DNA of 64,000 bases from Rhodopseudomonas palustris (GTDB lineage: Bacteria; Pseudomonadota; Alphaproteobacteria; Rhizobiales; Xanthobacteraceae). This document shows, one piece after another, positions 26,313 through 35,434 of this stretch (the stretch's first letter is position 1; every line of letters starts with the position of its first letter). The DNA lies in contig NZ_CP019966.1 of the NCBI RefSeq assembly GCF_003031265.1, positions 2,232,001-2,296,000 of the forward strand, given 5' to 3'. A model generated the notes under the pieces. It ran no database searches and was not told the DNA's origin. It worked only from the letters and a program-made list of their open reading frames with translations. A program made the position numbers and the translations under genes.

Positions 26313-27467
26313 ATGATGCGAACCCTGCGGACTGCTTCTGTCATCGCGCTGGCGACGGCGTGCCTGATGGCCTCGGCCTCGGCCGAGACGATCAAGATCG
26401 GCGTCAACGAACCGCTGACCGGCGCCTTCGCGGCGTCGGGCACTTACGTCGTCAACGGCGCCAAGATCGCCGCAGACGAGATCAACGCCAAGGGCGGCGT
26501 GCTCGGCAAACAGATCGAACTGGTGATCGAGGACAACAAGAGCAACCCGACCGAAGCGGCCGCGGTTGCCGAGAAACTGATCACCCGCGACAAGACGCCG
26601 GTGATGATGGGCGCCTGGGGATCGAGCCTGACGCTGGCGGTGATGCCCAAGCTGATCGAATACGAAGTGCCGATGGTGGTGGAGACCTCATCCTCGGGCA
26701 AAATCACCACCACGGGTAATCCCTACATCTTCCGAATTTCGCCGCCGTCGGCGATCGAGGCCGCCGCGTTCGCCAAGATCATCGACAAGCTCGGCCTGAA
26801 GAAGGTCGACTTCCTGGTCATCAACAACGATTGGGGCCGCGGCGCCGCCGAGGACTTCGGCAAGATGATGAAGGAGAAGGGCATCGGCGTCGGCCTGGTC
26901 GAGACCATGGACCAGGGCGCGCAGGACATGAGCGCGCAGCTGTCCAAACTGAAGGGCTCGGACTCCGAAACGATCATCGTCACTGCCGCGGTCGATCAGT
27001 TGACGCTGCTCTTCAAGCAGGCGGCCGCGCTCGGCCTGAAGAAGCGGATTATCACCACCGGCGGTTCGCAGAACCCCGACCAGATCATCGCCCAGGCGGG
27101 GGCCGCCGCCAACGGCACGATGCATCTGACGACCTTCCTGCCGTGGTTCCCGGACAAGACGCCGAACCCGGAAGCGACGACGTACTTCGTCTCCGAATGG
27201 AAGAAGCGCGGCTTCGACTTCGCGGGCTGCACTGAGAGCTTCCGCGGCTATGACGGCATCCGCACCGCGGCGGCCGCGATCGAAAAGGCCGGCAAGGCCG
27301 AGCCGGCCGCGATCAAGGCCGCGCTGTGGGACATCAAGCTGAAGGGCCTCAACGGCGACATTGTGTTCCAGAAGTCCGGCCCCGCCGGCAAGGAGAGCGG
27401 CCAGAGCCAGCCCAACGTGTACCTGATCGAGATCGCCGACGGCAAAGTCGGGATGAAGGACCTCTGA
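26313..27467 (+). CDS. ABC transporter substrate-binding protein, branched-chain amino acid type, 384 aa
   Basis: Periplasmic receptor of the Liv-type importer encoded directly downstream. A Sec signal peptide ends at SASAE, then a Peripla_BP_6 domain starts TIKIGVNEPLTGAFAASG. The middle GAWGSSLTLAVMP and the C-terminal PNVYLIEI are standard for the family. The ATG at 26313 follows GGAGAAACGAGG (a second ATG is at 26316). Its place between a molybdenum hydroxylase and LivHMGF suggests it captures the pathway substrate, not an amino acid. Confidence 0.9.
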   Translation: MMRTLRTASVIALATACLMASASAETIKIGVNEPLTGAFAASGTYVVNGAKIAADEINAKGGVLGKQIELVIEDNKSNPTEAAAVAEKLITRDKTPVMMGAWGSSLTLAVMPKLIEYEVPMVVETSSSGKITTTGNPYIFRISPPSAIEAAAFAKIIDKLGLKKVDFLVINNDWGRGAAEDFGKMMKEKGIGVGLVETMDQGAQDMSAQLSKLKGSDSETIIVTAAVDQLTLLFKQAAALGLKKRIITTGGSQNPDQIIAQAGAAANGTMHLTTFLPWFPDKTPNPEATTYFVSEWKKRGFDFAGCTESFRGYDGIRTAAAAIEKAGKAEPAAIKAALWDIKLKGLNGDIVFQKSGPAGKESGQSQPNVYLIEIADGKVGMKDL

Positions 27468-27487
27468 TCGCACGACACGACCACCGG

Positions 27488-27508
27488 CGAGGCGCAACCA
27501 GCGCCTCG
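27488..27508 (+). terminator. Intercistronic hairpin between binding protein and livH
   Basis: CGAGGCGC (27488-27495), loop AACCA, GCGCCTCG (27501-27508), then TCCTT. It is a perfect 8-bp stem placed as the UUCG hairpin is in the dct operon. It probably favours binding-protein message over permease message. Confidence 0.6.
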
Positions 27509-27535
27509 TCCTTCCCCGGCAGGTGAGGATCGACC

Positions 27536-28408
27536 TTGGGCGAATTACTCCAGCATCTCATCAACACGCTCGTGCTCGGCGGCACCTATGCGCTGCTCGG
27601 CATCGGCCTCACGCTGATCTTCGGCATCATGAATGTCGTGAATTTCACCCATGGCATTCTGTACACTTTCGGTGCCTACGTGATGTTCATTGTGGTGCAG
27701 AAGCTCGAGCTGAACTTCTTCGTCGCGTTGCCGCTGGCGATCGCAAGCGGTTGGGCCCTCGGCGCGCTGGTGGAATTGACGCTGCTGCGACCGCTGCGGG
27801 GCTCGGACATCGACACCACCATGCTGGTGATGATCGGTGCCTGGATCGCAATGCAGTCGGCGACTTTGTGGGTGTGGGGCGGCGTCGCCAAATCGGTGCC
27901 GACGCCGTTTCCGGACGCGCCGCTGGAGATCGGCCCGATCTCAGTGTCGTGGCTGCGGCTGTTCGTGCTGCTCGCTGCCGGCGCGTTGATCGTGCTCACT
28001 TACGTGCTGATCAACCGCACTCGGCTCGGCAGCGCGATGCGCGCGACCTTCCAGGATCAGGACACGGCAGCGCTGATGGGCGTCAACGTCAACCTGATCT
28101 ACACCTCGACCTTCGCAATGGGCTCGAGCCTCGCCGCCGCGGCCGGCGCACTGCTCGGCCCGGTCTACGTGGTCTATCCAGCGATGGGCGATCTTGCCGC
28201 CGTCAAAGCGTTCGCCATCGTCATTCTCGGCGGTCTCGGCAACATCACCGGCGCGGTGATCGGCGGCGTTATCCTGGCGCTCGCCGAAGAGCTGGGCGCC
28301 GGCTACATCTCGTCCGGCTATCGCGACGCGATGGGCTTCCTGATCATCATCGCCGTGCTGATCTTCCGCCCGACCGGGCTGTTTCCTCGTGCGGAGCGCG
28401 TCGGATGA
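27536..28408 (+). CDS. Branched-chain-type ABC permease LivH, 290 aa
   Basis: Inner-membrane subunit with about eight helices. It has the typical opening LINTLVLGGTYALLGIGLTLIFG and IMNVVNFTHG, and the cytoplasmic loop AMRATFQDQDTAALMGVNV that contacts the ATPases. The start is a TTG at 27536 with GTGAGGA just upstream. The stop overlaps livM by four bases. Length is standard. Confidence 0.93.
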   Translation: MGELLQHLINTLVLGGTYALLGIGLTLIFGIMNVVNFTHGILYTFGAYVMFIVVQKLELNFFVALPLAIASGWALGALVELTLLRPLRGSDIDTTMLVMIGAWIAMQSATLWVWGGVAKSVPTPFPDAPLEIGPISVSWLRLFVLLAAGALIVLTYVLINRTRLGSAMRATFQDQDTAALMGVNVNLIYTSTFAMGSSLAAAAGALLGPVYVVYPAMGDLAAVKAFAIVILGGLGNITGAVIGGVILALAEELGAGYISSGYRDAMGFLIIIAVLIFRPTGLFPRAERVG

Positions 28409-29439
28409 AACTGTTGCTGTCGATCATCATTGTCGCCGCGCTCGCCGCCGTTCCGCTATGGCTGAGCGATCCGTATCTGCTCAACGCGCTGATCACCACG
28501 GGGATCTTCGTGATCGGCGCGATGAGCCTCAATCTGCTGCTCGGCTTCACCGGCCAGCTCAGCCTTGGCCACATCGCCTTCTTCGGCATCGGCGCCTATG
28601 TCAGCGCGTTGACCTCGCTCGGCTTCAGCATCAGCCTGCCATTCGGATTGCACGTCGTGCACGAGCCGTGGCCGCCGCTGGCCGGCTTCGCGGTCGCCGT
28701 GCTGGTGTCGGCGCTGTGCGGCTATCTGGTCGGGCGGCTATCGTTCCGGGTGCGCGGCGCCTATTTCGTCATCGTCACCATCTCGTTCGCCGAGGTGGTG
28801 CGTTTGGTGGCGCTGAACTGGGTCGAGCTGACGCAGGGGCCGTTGGCGCTGACCAGCATTCCGCCGATGCAGGTGAGCTTCCCCGGGCTCGGCGAGTTCA
28901 TCTTCCGCACCAAGCTGCACAACTACTACCTAGTGCTTGGCGTTGCCGTTCTTTGCTATCTCCTGATTGCCCGGCTGGTGCGTTCGCATGTCGGTCGGGC
29001 GATGCGTGGCTTGATGGAGAACGAGACTCTGGCGGTGTCGATCGGCATCGATGTCACCAAGACGTTGACGCTGGCGGCTGTGGTTTCGGCCGGCATCTGC
29101 GGCGGCGCCGGCAGCTTGTATGCGCACTACATCAAGATCATCGATCCTGAGGTTTTCGCCTTCATCAACACGGTGACGATGGTGATCATGGTGATCACCG
29201 GCGGCAAGGGCACGCTCGCCGGGCCGGTGGTCGGCGGGCTGATTTTCGGCTTGATGCCGGTGGCGCTCCGGCCGGTGATGGCGCCGGAGGCGCAGTGGAT
29301 CGCCTATGGCAGCGCGCTGATCGTCATCCTGTTCATCATGCCGCGCGGCATCGTGCCGGCGCTGGTGCAGTGGCTCCCGCGGATGAAGTCGGTGGCAACG
29401 CCGAGTTTCGCCAAGCGCGGCGTCGAGGAGGGCGCATGA
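28405..29439 (+). CDS. Branched-chain-type ABC permease LivM, 344 aa
   Basis: Second membrane subunit. About ten helices include LNLLLGFTGQLSLGHIAFFGIGAY, a hallmark of LivM, and the coupling loop GRAMRGLMENETLAVSIGID. The ATG at 28405 overlaps the livH stop; longer in-frame starts lie inside livH. The end overlaps livG (ATGATGA at 29436-29442). Confidence 0.93.
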   Translation: MKLLLSIIIVAALAAVPLWLSDPYLLNALITTGIFVIGAMSLNLLLGFTGQLSLGHIAFFGIGAYVSALTSLGFSISLPFGLHVVHEPWPPLAGFAVAVLVSALCGYLVGRLSFRVRGAYFVIVTISFAEVVRLVALNWVELTQGPLALTSIPPMQVSFPGLGEFIFRTKLHNYYLVLGVAVLCYLLIARLVRSHVGRAMRGLMENETLAVSIGIDVTKTLTLAAVVSAGICGGAGSLYAHYIKIIDPEVFAFINTVTMVIMVITGGKGTLAGPVVGGLIFGLMPVALRPVMAPEAQWIAYGSALIVILFIMPRGIVPALVQWLPRMKSVATPSFAKRGVEEGA

Positions 29440-30245
29440 TGACAGCCTCAGTAGCCTTGAAGCAGCCTGCGATGCGGACGGCGCTGAGCGTCGACAAGGT
29501 CGCGATGCACTTCGGCGGCCTCGTTGCGATCTCCGACATGACGTTCTCGGTCGGCGAGGGCGAGATCGTCAGCTTGATCGGCCCCAACGGCGCCGGCAAG
29601 ACCACGGCATTCAACGTCGTCACCGGCTTCCTGACGCCGACGCACGGAGACGTCACCTATCGCGGCCAGTCGCTGCGCGGGATGAAGCCGCAGGCGATTG
29701 CCGATCTCGGTCTGATCCGCACCTTCCAGCGCACAAGCGTGTTTCCCAACGACACGGTCTACGACAACGTCCTGATTGGGCTGCATCGCCGCGGCCGGGT
29801 CGGCGTGCTGCCGTCGGTGCTCGGGCTGCCGCGGGTGCGGCGGCTGGAGGCGGAGCTGAAAGAGAAGGCGGCCGAGCTGGTCGAATGGGTCGGCCTCGGC
29901 CGCCGTGCGCATGATCTCGCCGGCTCGCTATCTTACGGCGAGCAACGCCTGGTCGGCGTGGCGCTGGCGCTGGCCGCCGAGCCGTCGATGCTGCTGCTCG
30001 ACGAACCGGTGTCCGGCATGAACGCATCGGAGACGCATACCTTCGTCCAGCTGATCCGGAAGATCCGCGATCGCGGCATCACTATTCTTCTCGTGGAGCA
30101 CGACATGCCGATGGTGATGAGCGTGTCGGATCGGATCGTGGTGTTGAACTATGGCCGCATCATCGCCGAAGGGACGCCGGACGTGATCCGCAACGATCCG
30201 GCGGTGATCGAAGCTTATCTCGGCCAGGGGGTGAAGCATGCTTGA
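29436..30245 (+). CDS. Branched-chain-type ABC ATPase LivG, 269 aa
   Basis: First ATPase of the importer. Walker A is GPNGAGKTT, the Q-loop is TFQRTSVF, the signature is LSYGEQRLV (the degenerate LSYGxQR typical of LivG), Walker B is MLLLDEPVSGMN and the switch is VEHD. The C-terminal BCA_ABC_TP_C extension ends DPAVIEAYLGQ. It overlaps livM and livF by four and eight bases. Confidence 0.95.
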   Translation: MMTASVALKQPAMRTALSVDKVAMHFGGLVAISDMTFSVGEGEIVSLIGPNGAGKTTAFNVVTGFLTPTHGDVTYRGQSLRGMKPQAIADLGLIRTFQRTSVFPNDTVYDNVLIGLHRRGRVGVLPSVLGLPRVRRLEAELKEKAAELVEWVGLGRRAHDLAGSLSYGEQRLVGVALALAAEPSMLLLDEPVSGMNASETHTFVQLIRKIRDRGITILLVEHDMPMVMSVSDRIVVLNYGRIIAEGTPDVIRNDPAVIEAYLGQGVKHA

Positions 30246-30942
30246 GCTCATCAACGCTGTATGCGGCTATGGCGGCGTCACCGCGCTGCAGGGCATCACC
30301 TTCGAGGTGAAGGCTGGTCAACTGGTCGCGTTGATCGGAGCCAATGGCGCCGGCAAGAGCACGACGCTGCGGGCGATCTCCGGCCTTGTGCCGCTGCGTG
30401 CCGGCGCGCTGCGGTTCGACAACGAAGTGCTCACAGGCGCGCGGCCGCCGCGCATCCTCAAATCCGGCATTGCGCATTGCCCGGAAGGCCGCCGCGTGTT
30501 TCCGCATATGACCGTCGAGGAAAACCTCGACATGGGTGCTTATCTGCGCAGCGATCGATCCGAGGTGGCCGCTGACCGCGATCGGATCTACGGCGAGTTT
30601 CCGCGACTTGCCGAGCGCCGCAAACAGGCCGCTGGAACGCTGTCCGGCGGCGAGCAGCAAATGCTTGCGATCGGTCGTGCGCTGATGAGCAGGCCGCGCC
30701 TGGTGATGTTCGACGAGCCATCGCTCGGGCTGGCGCCGAACATCGTCGAGCGCACCTTCGCGATCATCCGCCGCATCCGCGACACCGGCACCACGGTGCT
30801 GCTGGTTGAGCAGAACGCCTTCGCAGCACTCGACATGTGCGACCACGCTTACTTGCTCGAAGGCGGCCGCATCGTGTTGTCGGGCACCGGCGCCGAGCTG
30901 ATCGCCAATCCGCACGTCCGCAAGGCGTATCTCGGTGGCTGA
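30238..30942 (+). CDS. Branched-chain-type ABC ATPase LivF, 234 aa
   Basis: Second ATPase. Walker A is GANGAGKST, the signature is LSGGEQQML, Walker B is LVMFDEPSLGLAP and the switch is VEQN. Length is standard. The start lies inside livG, and the last eight bases are shared with the following Rieske gene, so transport and redox functions are translated from one tightly packed message. Confidence 0.95.
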   Translation: MLELINAVCGYGGVTALQGITFEVKAGQLVALIGANGAGKSTTLRAISGLVPLRAGALRFDNEVLTGARPPRILKSGIAHCPEGRRVFPHMTVEENLDMGAYLRSDRSEVAADRDRIYGEFPRLAERRKQAAGTLSGGEQQMLAIGRALMSRPRLVMFDEPSLGLAPNIVERTFAIIRRIRDTGTTVLLVEQNAFAALDMCDHAYLLEGGRIVLSGTGAELIANPHVRKAYLGG

Positions 30943-31306
30943 GGATTGGACCGGCGGCGTTGCGCGCTCTCAGGACCAATGGTTTCCGGTTTGCAGCCTG
31001 CCGCGGCTGACGGCCGAGGGCATCGTCGCGGTTCGTGTGGCCGGCGTTGATCTCGCGTTGATTTCGGACGGCGGCATGGTGTCGGCGTGCGAGCGGGCCT
31101 GTCCGCACGAGCAGGCAGATCTCGCCTGCGGACGAGTGGTCAACGGGCGGCTGGCCTGTCCGCGCCACGACGCCTCCTTCAGCCTGATTGACGGAGCCAT
31201 CTCGGACGGCTGGCCGAGCCGGCCGTTACGGCTCTATCCGGTCCGGGTCGAGCGCGGCGAAGTGTTGATCAACGCCGCCGCGCTGAAGCCTCCGCGCGAG
31301 AGCTGA
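30935..31306 (+). CDS. Rieske-type [2Fe-2S] ferredoxin, 123 aa
   Basis: Small soluble electron carrier. The cluster ligands are CPH (Cys56, His58) and CPRH (Cys75, His78), the C-x-H...C-x2-H Rieske pattern. The surrounding beta-rich region (VRVAGVDLALISDGG, RLYPVRVERGEV) fits oxygenase-type ferredoxins. The start is a GTG at 30935 overlapping livF. No terminal oxygenase or reductase gene is next to it, so its partner is unknown; it may serve the molybdenum hydroxylase pathway or an oxygenase encoded elsewhere. It is the last gene of the operon. Confidence 0.9.
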   Translation: MAEDWTGGVARSQDQWFPVCSLPRLTAEGIVAVRVAGVDLALISDGGMVSACERACPHEQADLACGRVVNGRLACPRHDASFSLIDGAISDGWPSRPLRLYPVRVERGEVLINAAALKPPRES

Positions 31307-31309
31307 GCT

Positions 31310-32155
31310 TCAGTCGATCAGCTCGCGCGCGGCCTTCACCAGCGCGCCGTCGGGCCGGCGGAGTTCGGCGAGGATCGAGAAGTGGTCGTGGCCGGCGAGC
31401 GGCAGTAGCCGCCCCGGTGCACCTGCGGCCTGACGGCGTGCGTACAAGTCCATCGAATCCAGCACCAGCGCCGGCAGTTCGTTGGCGCCGTAAGCAAGAT
31501 CGAGCCGCTTGTCGATCATCGGCTGCCGCAGCGGCGACAGTTGTTCGATCTCGTCATCGGTCAGTTGCAATGCCTTGTTGAGACCGGTGTCGCGGATCGG
31601 GCCGAGATCGAACACGCCGGAGATCGACAGGCCCGCGGTGACCAGCGGATGATCCAACGTGATCGCCACCAGATGTCCGCCGGCGGACCAGCCCGAGGTG
31701 ACGATGGGGCCGGCGACACCATGCTCGGGGCCGTGCGCCGCGAGCCAGTCGAGCGCGGCGCGGCTTTCGTCGACGATCGTGGTGAGCGACACGTCGGGCG
31801 CCAGCGAGTAGCCGGGGATTGCCATCGACCAGCCGTGCGCGGCGATGCCTTCGACCAACATGGCAAATAGCTCGCGCGAATTCTTCTGCCAATAGCCGCC
31901 ATGCCAGAACACGAGGCAGGGCGCGTCGCGCTCGGCCGCGGGATAAAGGTCGATCTTGTTGTTCGGGCGTGGGCCGTAGGGCAGGTCGAGCACCGACTTC
32001 AACGTCTCACGCGCCTGCGCGGACGAGGAGTTGCGTTCGGCGATCAACTCGGGGCTGTTCTTGACGGCGCTGTTGTTGTCGTAAGCCGCGTCGCGCTCGC
32101 TTTGCGAAAGTTGCGCCCAATTGGTGCGGGGATCGGTAGGGCGGTCATTCGTCAT
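31310..32155 (-). CDS. Alpha/beta hydrolase, kynurenine-formamidase/esterase-like, 281 aa
   Basis: Serine hydrolase. The oxyanion motif HGGYW is near residue 85 and the nucleophile GWSAGGH near residue 153. An Asp in the C-terminal third and a final His in AGHDHFS complete a triad. HGGYW with this length is characteristic of arylformamidases and related BD-FAE-type esterases. It converges on the Rieske gene with only three bases between stops. A role in cleaving a formamide or ester in the neighbouring pathway is attractive, but it has its own promoter and strand. Confidence 0.8.
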   Translation of the reverse strand: MTNDRPTDPRTNWAQLSQSERDAAYDNNSAVKNSPELIAERNSSSAQARETLKSVLDLPYGPRPNNKIDLYPAAERDAPCLVFWHGGYWQKNSRELFAMLVEGIAAHGWSMAIPGYSLAPDVSLTTIVDESRAALDWLAAHGPEHGVAGPIVTSGWSAGGHLVAITLDHPLVTAGLSISGVFDLGPIRDTGLNKALQLTDDEIEQLSPLRQPMIDKRLDLAYGANELPALVLDSMDLYARRQAAGAPGRLLPLAGHDHFSILAELRRPDGALVKAARELID

Positions 32156-32511
32156 TACGGCTCCATTCGGCTGTGGGCTGATTTCCGCCAGCTTTGCAGT
32201 AATGCCGCTCGCCTGTCGACCGCATTGTCCAGGCAGATGCCGCCTCGCGATTAATCAGGTCCGCGGACAACGGACATCAGCGGTCAGAGCGTGATCATGG
32301 AGGGGCGGCCCCGTTCGCTGGGGAGCGTCGGCTCGCGTACATCGCGCGAACAGTCGTCGGCCTGTGCTACGCCGCACCACTTGAAGTTGTTGCGCCGGCT
32401 ACCGCGACCGCCGTTCGCGCGTCATCCATGGCAGCCGCTGGCCACAGTCATTGTCACCACACTGTCACACAACGCGGCGAGAGAGTGTCGGCGATTCACG
32501 TGGGCACCCTC
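32156..32511. other. Divergent region between hydrolase and decarboxylase
   Basis: About 355 bases that must hold both promoters. Open frames here are short Arg/Pro-rich noise. A GTG at 32485 preceded by GGCGAGAGA is an alternative start for the decarboxylase. No clear operator, riboswitch or terminator was seen. Confidence 0.35.
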
Positions 32512-34869
32512 ATGGACTATTTCAGGCGTTTCACCTTTCTGTTCTCGGCACCCACCTTCGAGGCGGATGATCTCGAGGGCATCCGGTTCAACCAGATCGT
32601 CGCCGAGATCGAACGGTCCGGCTTCGAGATCGTCAAGGCGCGCAAGCTCGAGGATGCCGAGATCGCGGTGCAGACTGACGCCGCGATCGGCTGCATGGTG
32701 GTCGACTGGGGCAAGAAGGGGCTCGAGGGCAAGACTGCTGCGCTGATCAATCTGATGCGGCGGCGGGGTCTCGATTTCCCGATCGTGCTGCTGATCCGCC
32801 GCAAGCGGTTTGAGGAAGTGCCGGTCGAGGTGCTGGATTTCATCGACGGCTACGTCTTTCTCTCCGAAGAGACGCCGACCTTCATCGCGCGCAATCTGAT
32901 CAGCCGCCTGAAGCAATATGCCGACACGCTGAAGACGCCGTTTTTCGGCGCGCTGGTCGACTACGCGGAGGAGGGCAACCAGCTCTGGACCTGTCCCGGC
33001 CACAACGGCGGCATGTTCTACAGCCGCAGCCCGATCGGGCGGGTGTTCATCGAGCATCTCGGCGAGGCGGTGTTTCGCGACGACCTCGACAATTCGGTGC
33101 TCGACCTCGGCGATTTGCTCACCCATGAGGGGCCGGCGCTGCGCGCGCAAAAGGAGGCCGCGCAGATCTTCGGCGCCGAGAAGACCTACTTCGTGCTCAA
33201 CGGCACCTCGACCTCCAACAAGGTCGCGCTTGGTGCGCTCGTCACCGACGGCGACCTCGTCCTGTTCGACCGCAACAACCACAAGGCGGCGCATCACGGC
33301 GCGCTGATGATGGGCGGCGGGATTCCGGTCTACATCCCCACCGTCCGCAACGCCTGGGGGCTGATCGGCCCGATGGCATGGGATGCGCTGGACGAAGAGG
33401 CGCTACGCGAGCGCATCCGCAACCATCCGCTGGTCAAAGACAAGGAGGCGTGGCGCAAGCCGCGCCCGTTCCGCGTCGCCGTGGTCGAACAGTGCACCTA
33501 TGACGGCACCATCCACAGCGCCGAGATGATCCTGCGCCGCATCGGGCATCTGTGCGACTACATCCTGTTCGACGAAGCCTGGGCCGGCTTCATGAAGTTT
33601 CACCCGCTCTACGCCGGCCGCTTTGCGATGGGGCTCGCTAATCTCGGCGACGACGCCCCCGGCATCATCGCGACGCAGTCGACCCACAAGCAGCTCGCCA
33701 GTTTCTCCCAGGCGTCGCAGATCCACATCAAGGATCGCCACATCCGCGGCCAGAAGCGCCGGGTCGAGCACCGGCGCTTCAACGAGAGCTTCATGCAGCA
33801 CGCCTCGACATCGCCGTTCTATCCGCTGTTCGCCTCCCTCGATGTCGGCGCGCAGATGATGAAGGGCCGCTCCGGCGAGGTGCTATGGGACGATACGATC
33901 CGGCTCGGCATCGAGCTGCGCAAGAAGATCCGCGCGGTGCGGCGAGAGTTCGAAGAGAAGGAGGCGAGGCCGGAGCGGCGTTGGTTCTTCGATCCGTTCG
34001 TGCCCGATCGGGTGACGATCGCGGACGCCGCGCGCGAAGGCGCGGTGCACGACGTCGCCTGGGAGGCGGTGAGCACCGATCAGCTCGCGACCGACCCGGC
34101 ATTCTGGCAGATCTCGCCCGGCGCGGCCTGGCACGGCTTTGCCGACATGGCGCCCGGCTTCGCCATGACCGATCCGAACAAGCTGACGCTGCTGACGCCG
34201 GGCTTCGACCGGGCGACCGGCCGCTACGCCGAGCACGGCGTGCCGGCGCCGGTGGTGGCGCAATATCTGCGCGAGAACCGGATTGTGCCGGAGAAGAACG
34301 ATCTCAACTCGTTGCTGTTTCTGCTGACGCCGGGCGTCGAGGCGAGCAAGGCCGGCACGCTCATTAGTGGCCTTGTCGCGTTCAAGAAGCTCCACGACGA
34401 CAATGCGCCGCTCGACGAGGTGATTCCGGAATTCTGTCGGCGCCGGCCGGCGCGCTATGCCGGCGTGCGGCTGCGAGACCTGTGCGGCCAGATGCACCGG
34501 TTCTTCCGCGATGCCGACGTCAGCGCGCTGCAGGCCAAGCAGTTCCTGCCTGAACACCTGCCCGAGATCGCAATGTCGCCGCACGACGCCGCGCGCTGCC
34601 TGGTGCGCAACGATGTCGATTATCTGCCGATCAGCCAGATCGCGAACCGGATCGCCACTACGCCTTTCGTGGTTTATCCGCCGGGGATCGCGACGATTGT
34701 TCCCGGCGAGCGGATGAGTGAACGGGCCAAGCCGATGCTTGATTACTTGCAGATGTTCGAGCGCAGCTTCAACGAATTCTCGGGCTTCGAAGTCGAGATC
34801 CAGGGCGTCTACCGCGAGTTCGACGAAGCGGGGCGGGTGCGTCTCTACACCTATGTCGTGGCCGAATAG
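32512..34869 (+). CDS. Orn/Lys/Arg decarboxylase, group III PLP enzyme, 785 aa
   Basis: Decarboxylates a basic amino acid to a polyamine or diamine. An N-terminal wing (response-regulator-like) domain covers about residues 1-125. The PLP fold follows, with TCPGHNGGMFYSRSP near residue 162, the cofactor-stacking NGTSTSNK near 228, FDEAWAG near 353 and the PLP lysine in THKQLASFSQAS (Lys393). A C-terminal domain completes the inducible-type architecture. The ATG at 32512 (MDYFRRFTF) matches the usual wing start, although no strong ribosome-binding site precedes it; GTG at 32485 is the alternative. Arginine, lysine and ornithine cannot be distinguished by eye. Confidence 0.9.
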   Translation: MDYFRRFTFLFSAPTFEADDLEGIRFNQIVAEIERSGFEIVKARKLEDAEIAVQTDAAIGCMVVDWGKKGLEGKTAALINLMRRRGLDFPIVLLIRRKRFEEVPVEVLDFIDGYVFLSEETPTFIARNLISRLKQYADTLKTPFFGALVDYAEEGNQLWTCPGHNGGMFYSRSPIGRVFIEHLGEAVFRDDLDNSVLDLGDLLTHEGPALRAQKEAAQIFGAEKTYFVLNGTSTSNKVALGALVTDGDLVLFDRNNHKAAHHGALMMGGGIPVYIPTVRNAWGLIGPMAWDALDEEALRERIRNHPLVKDKEAWRKPRPFRVAVVEQCTYDGTIHSAEMILRRIGHLCDYILFDEAWAGFMKFHPLYAGRFAMGLANLGDDAPGIIATQSTHKQLASFSQASQIHIKDRHIRGQKRRVEHRRFNESFMQHASTSPFYPLFASLDVGAQMMKGRSGEVLWDDTIRLGIELRKKIRAVRREFEEKEARPERRWFFDPFVPDRVTIADAAREGAVHDVAWEAVSTDQLATDPAFWQISPGAAWHGFADMAPGFAMTDPNKLTLLTPGFDRATGRYAEHGVPAPVVAQYLRENRIVPEKNDLNSLLFLLTPGVEASKAGTLISGLVAFKKLHDDNAPLDEVIPEFCRRRPARYAGVRLRDLCGQMHRFFRDADVSALQAKQFLPEHLPEIAMSPHDAARCLVRNDVDYLPISQIANRIATTPFVVYPPGIATIVPGERMSERAKPMLDYLQMFERSFNEFSGFEVEIQGVYREFDEAGRVRLYTYVVAE

Positions 34870-34891
34870 CCTGCCGCCTTTTGGAGTTGCC

Positions 34892-35434
34892 GTGGACGCC
34901 GCTTCGCCGATCCTAATCCGCTCCTCGCACGACGGCGACGTCGAGGCGATGCTCGATATCTATCGCTATTACATCCGGCGCGGTCTCGATGAGGGAATCG
35001 ACGATCATGGCACGCCGCAGCCGGGCGATCTGAAAGAGCGGCGCAAGAACCTGCGTAATCGCCGCTTCCCGCATCTGGTGGCGATCCGTGGCGAGACCGT
35101 CGTGGGATATGCCTATGTGGTGCTGTTCCGGAAGCGGCCGGCTTATCGCTATACGGTGAAGCACTCGATCTATGTGCATCCGGATCACCTCGGCGGCGGC
35201 ATCGGCCGGCTGTTGATGCACGAGCTGATCGACGCTTGCGCGGCGGCGGGCTTCCGTCAGATGATCGGCTATATCGACGGTGACAACACCGCTTCGCTCG
35301 GCCTGCATCACAGCTTCGGCTTTGCCACCGTCGGACGGCTGCCGGGCGTCGCGTATCGTTATGGCCGCTGGGCCGATACGGTGATGGTGCAGCGATCGCT
35401 GGGTGCCGGCGTGACCACGCCTCCTGTGATTTGA
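34892..35434 (+). CDS. GNAT N-acetyltransferase, phosphinothricin-acetyltransferase-like, 180 aa
   Basis: Single GNAT domain. The acetyl-CoA pyrophosphate-binding motif A is VHPDHLGGGIGRLLMHELI near residues 95-113. The segment YRYGRWADTVMVQRSL near the C-terminus is the conserved GxWxD-type end of the PAT/PhnO-like branch. A GTG start at 34892 has GGAG six bases upstream, 22 bases after the decarboxylase stop, so the two are probably cotranscribed. Acetylation of the amine product of the decarboxylase is possible; detoxification of an amino acid analogue is the alternative. Confidence 0.85.
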   Translation: MDAASPILIRSSHDGDVEAMLDIYRYYIRRGLDEGIDDHGTPQPGDLKERRKNLRNRRFPHLVAIRGETVVGYAYVVLFRKRPAYRYTVKHSIYVHPDHLGGGIGRLLMHELIDACAAAGFRQMIGYIDGDNTASLGLHHSFGFATVGRLPGVAYRYGRWADTVMVQRSLGAGVTTPPVI

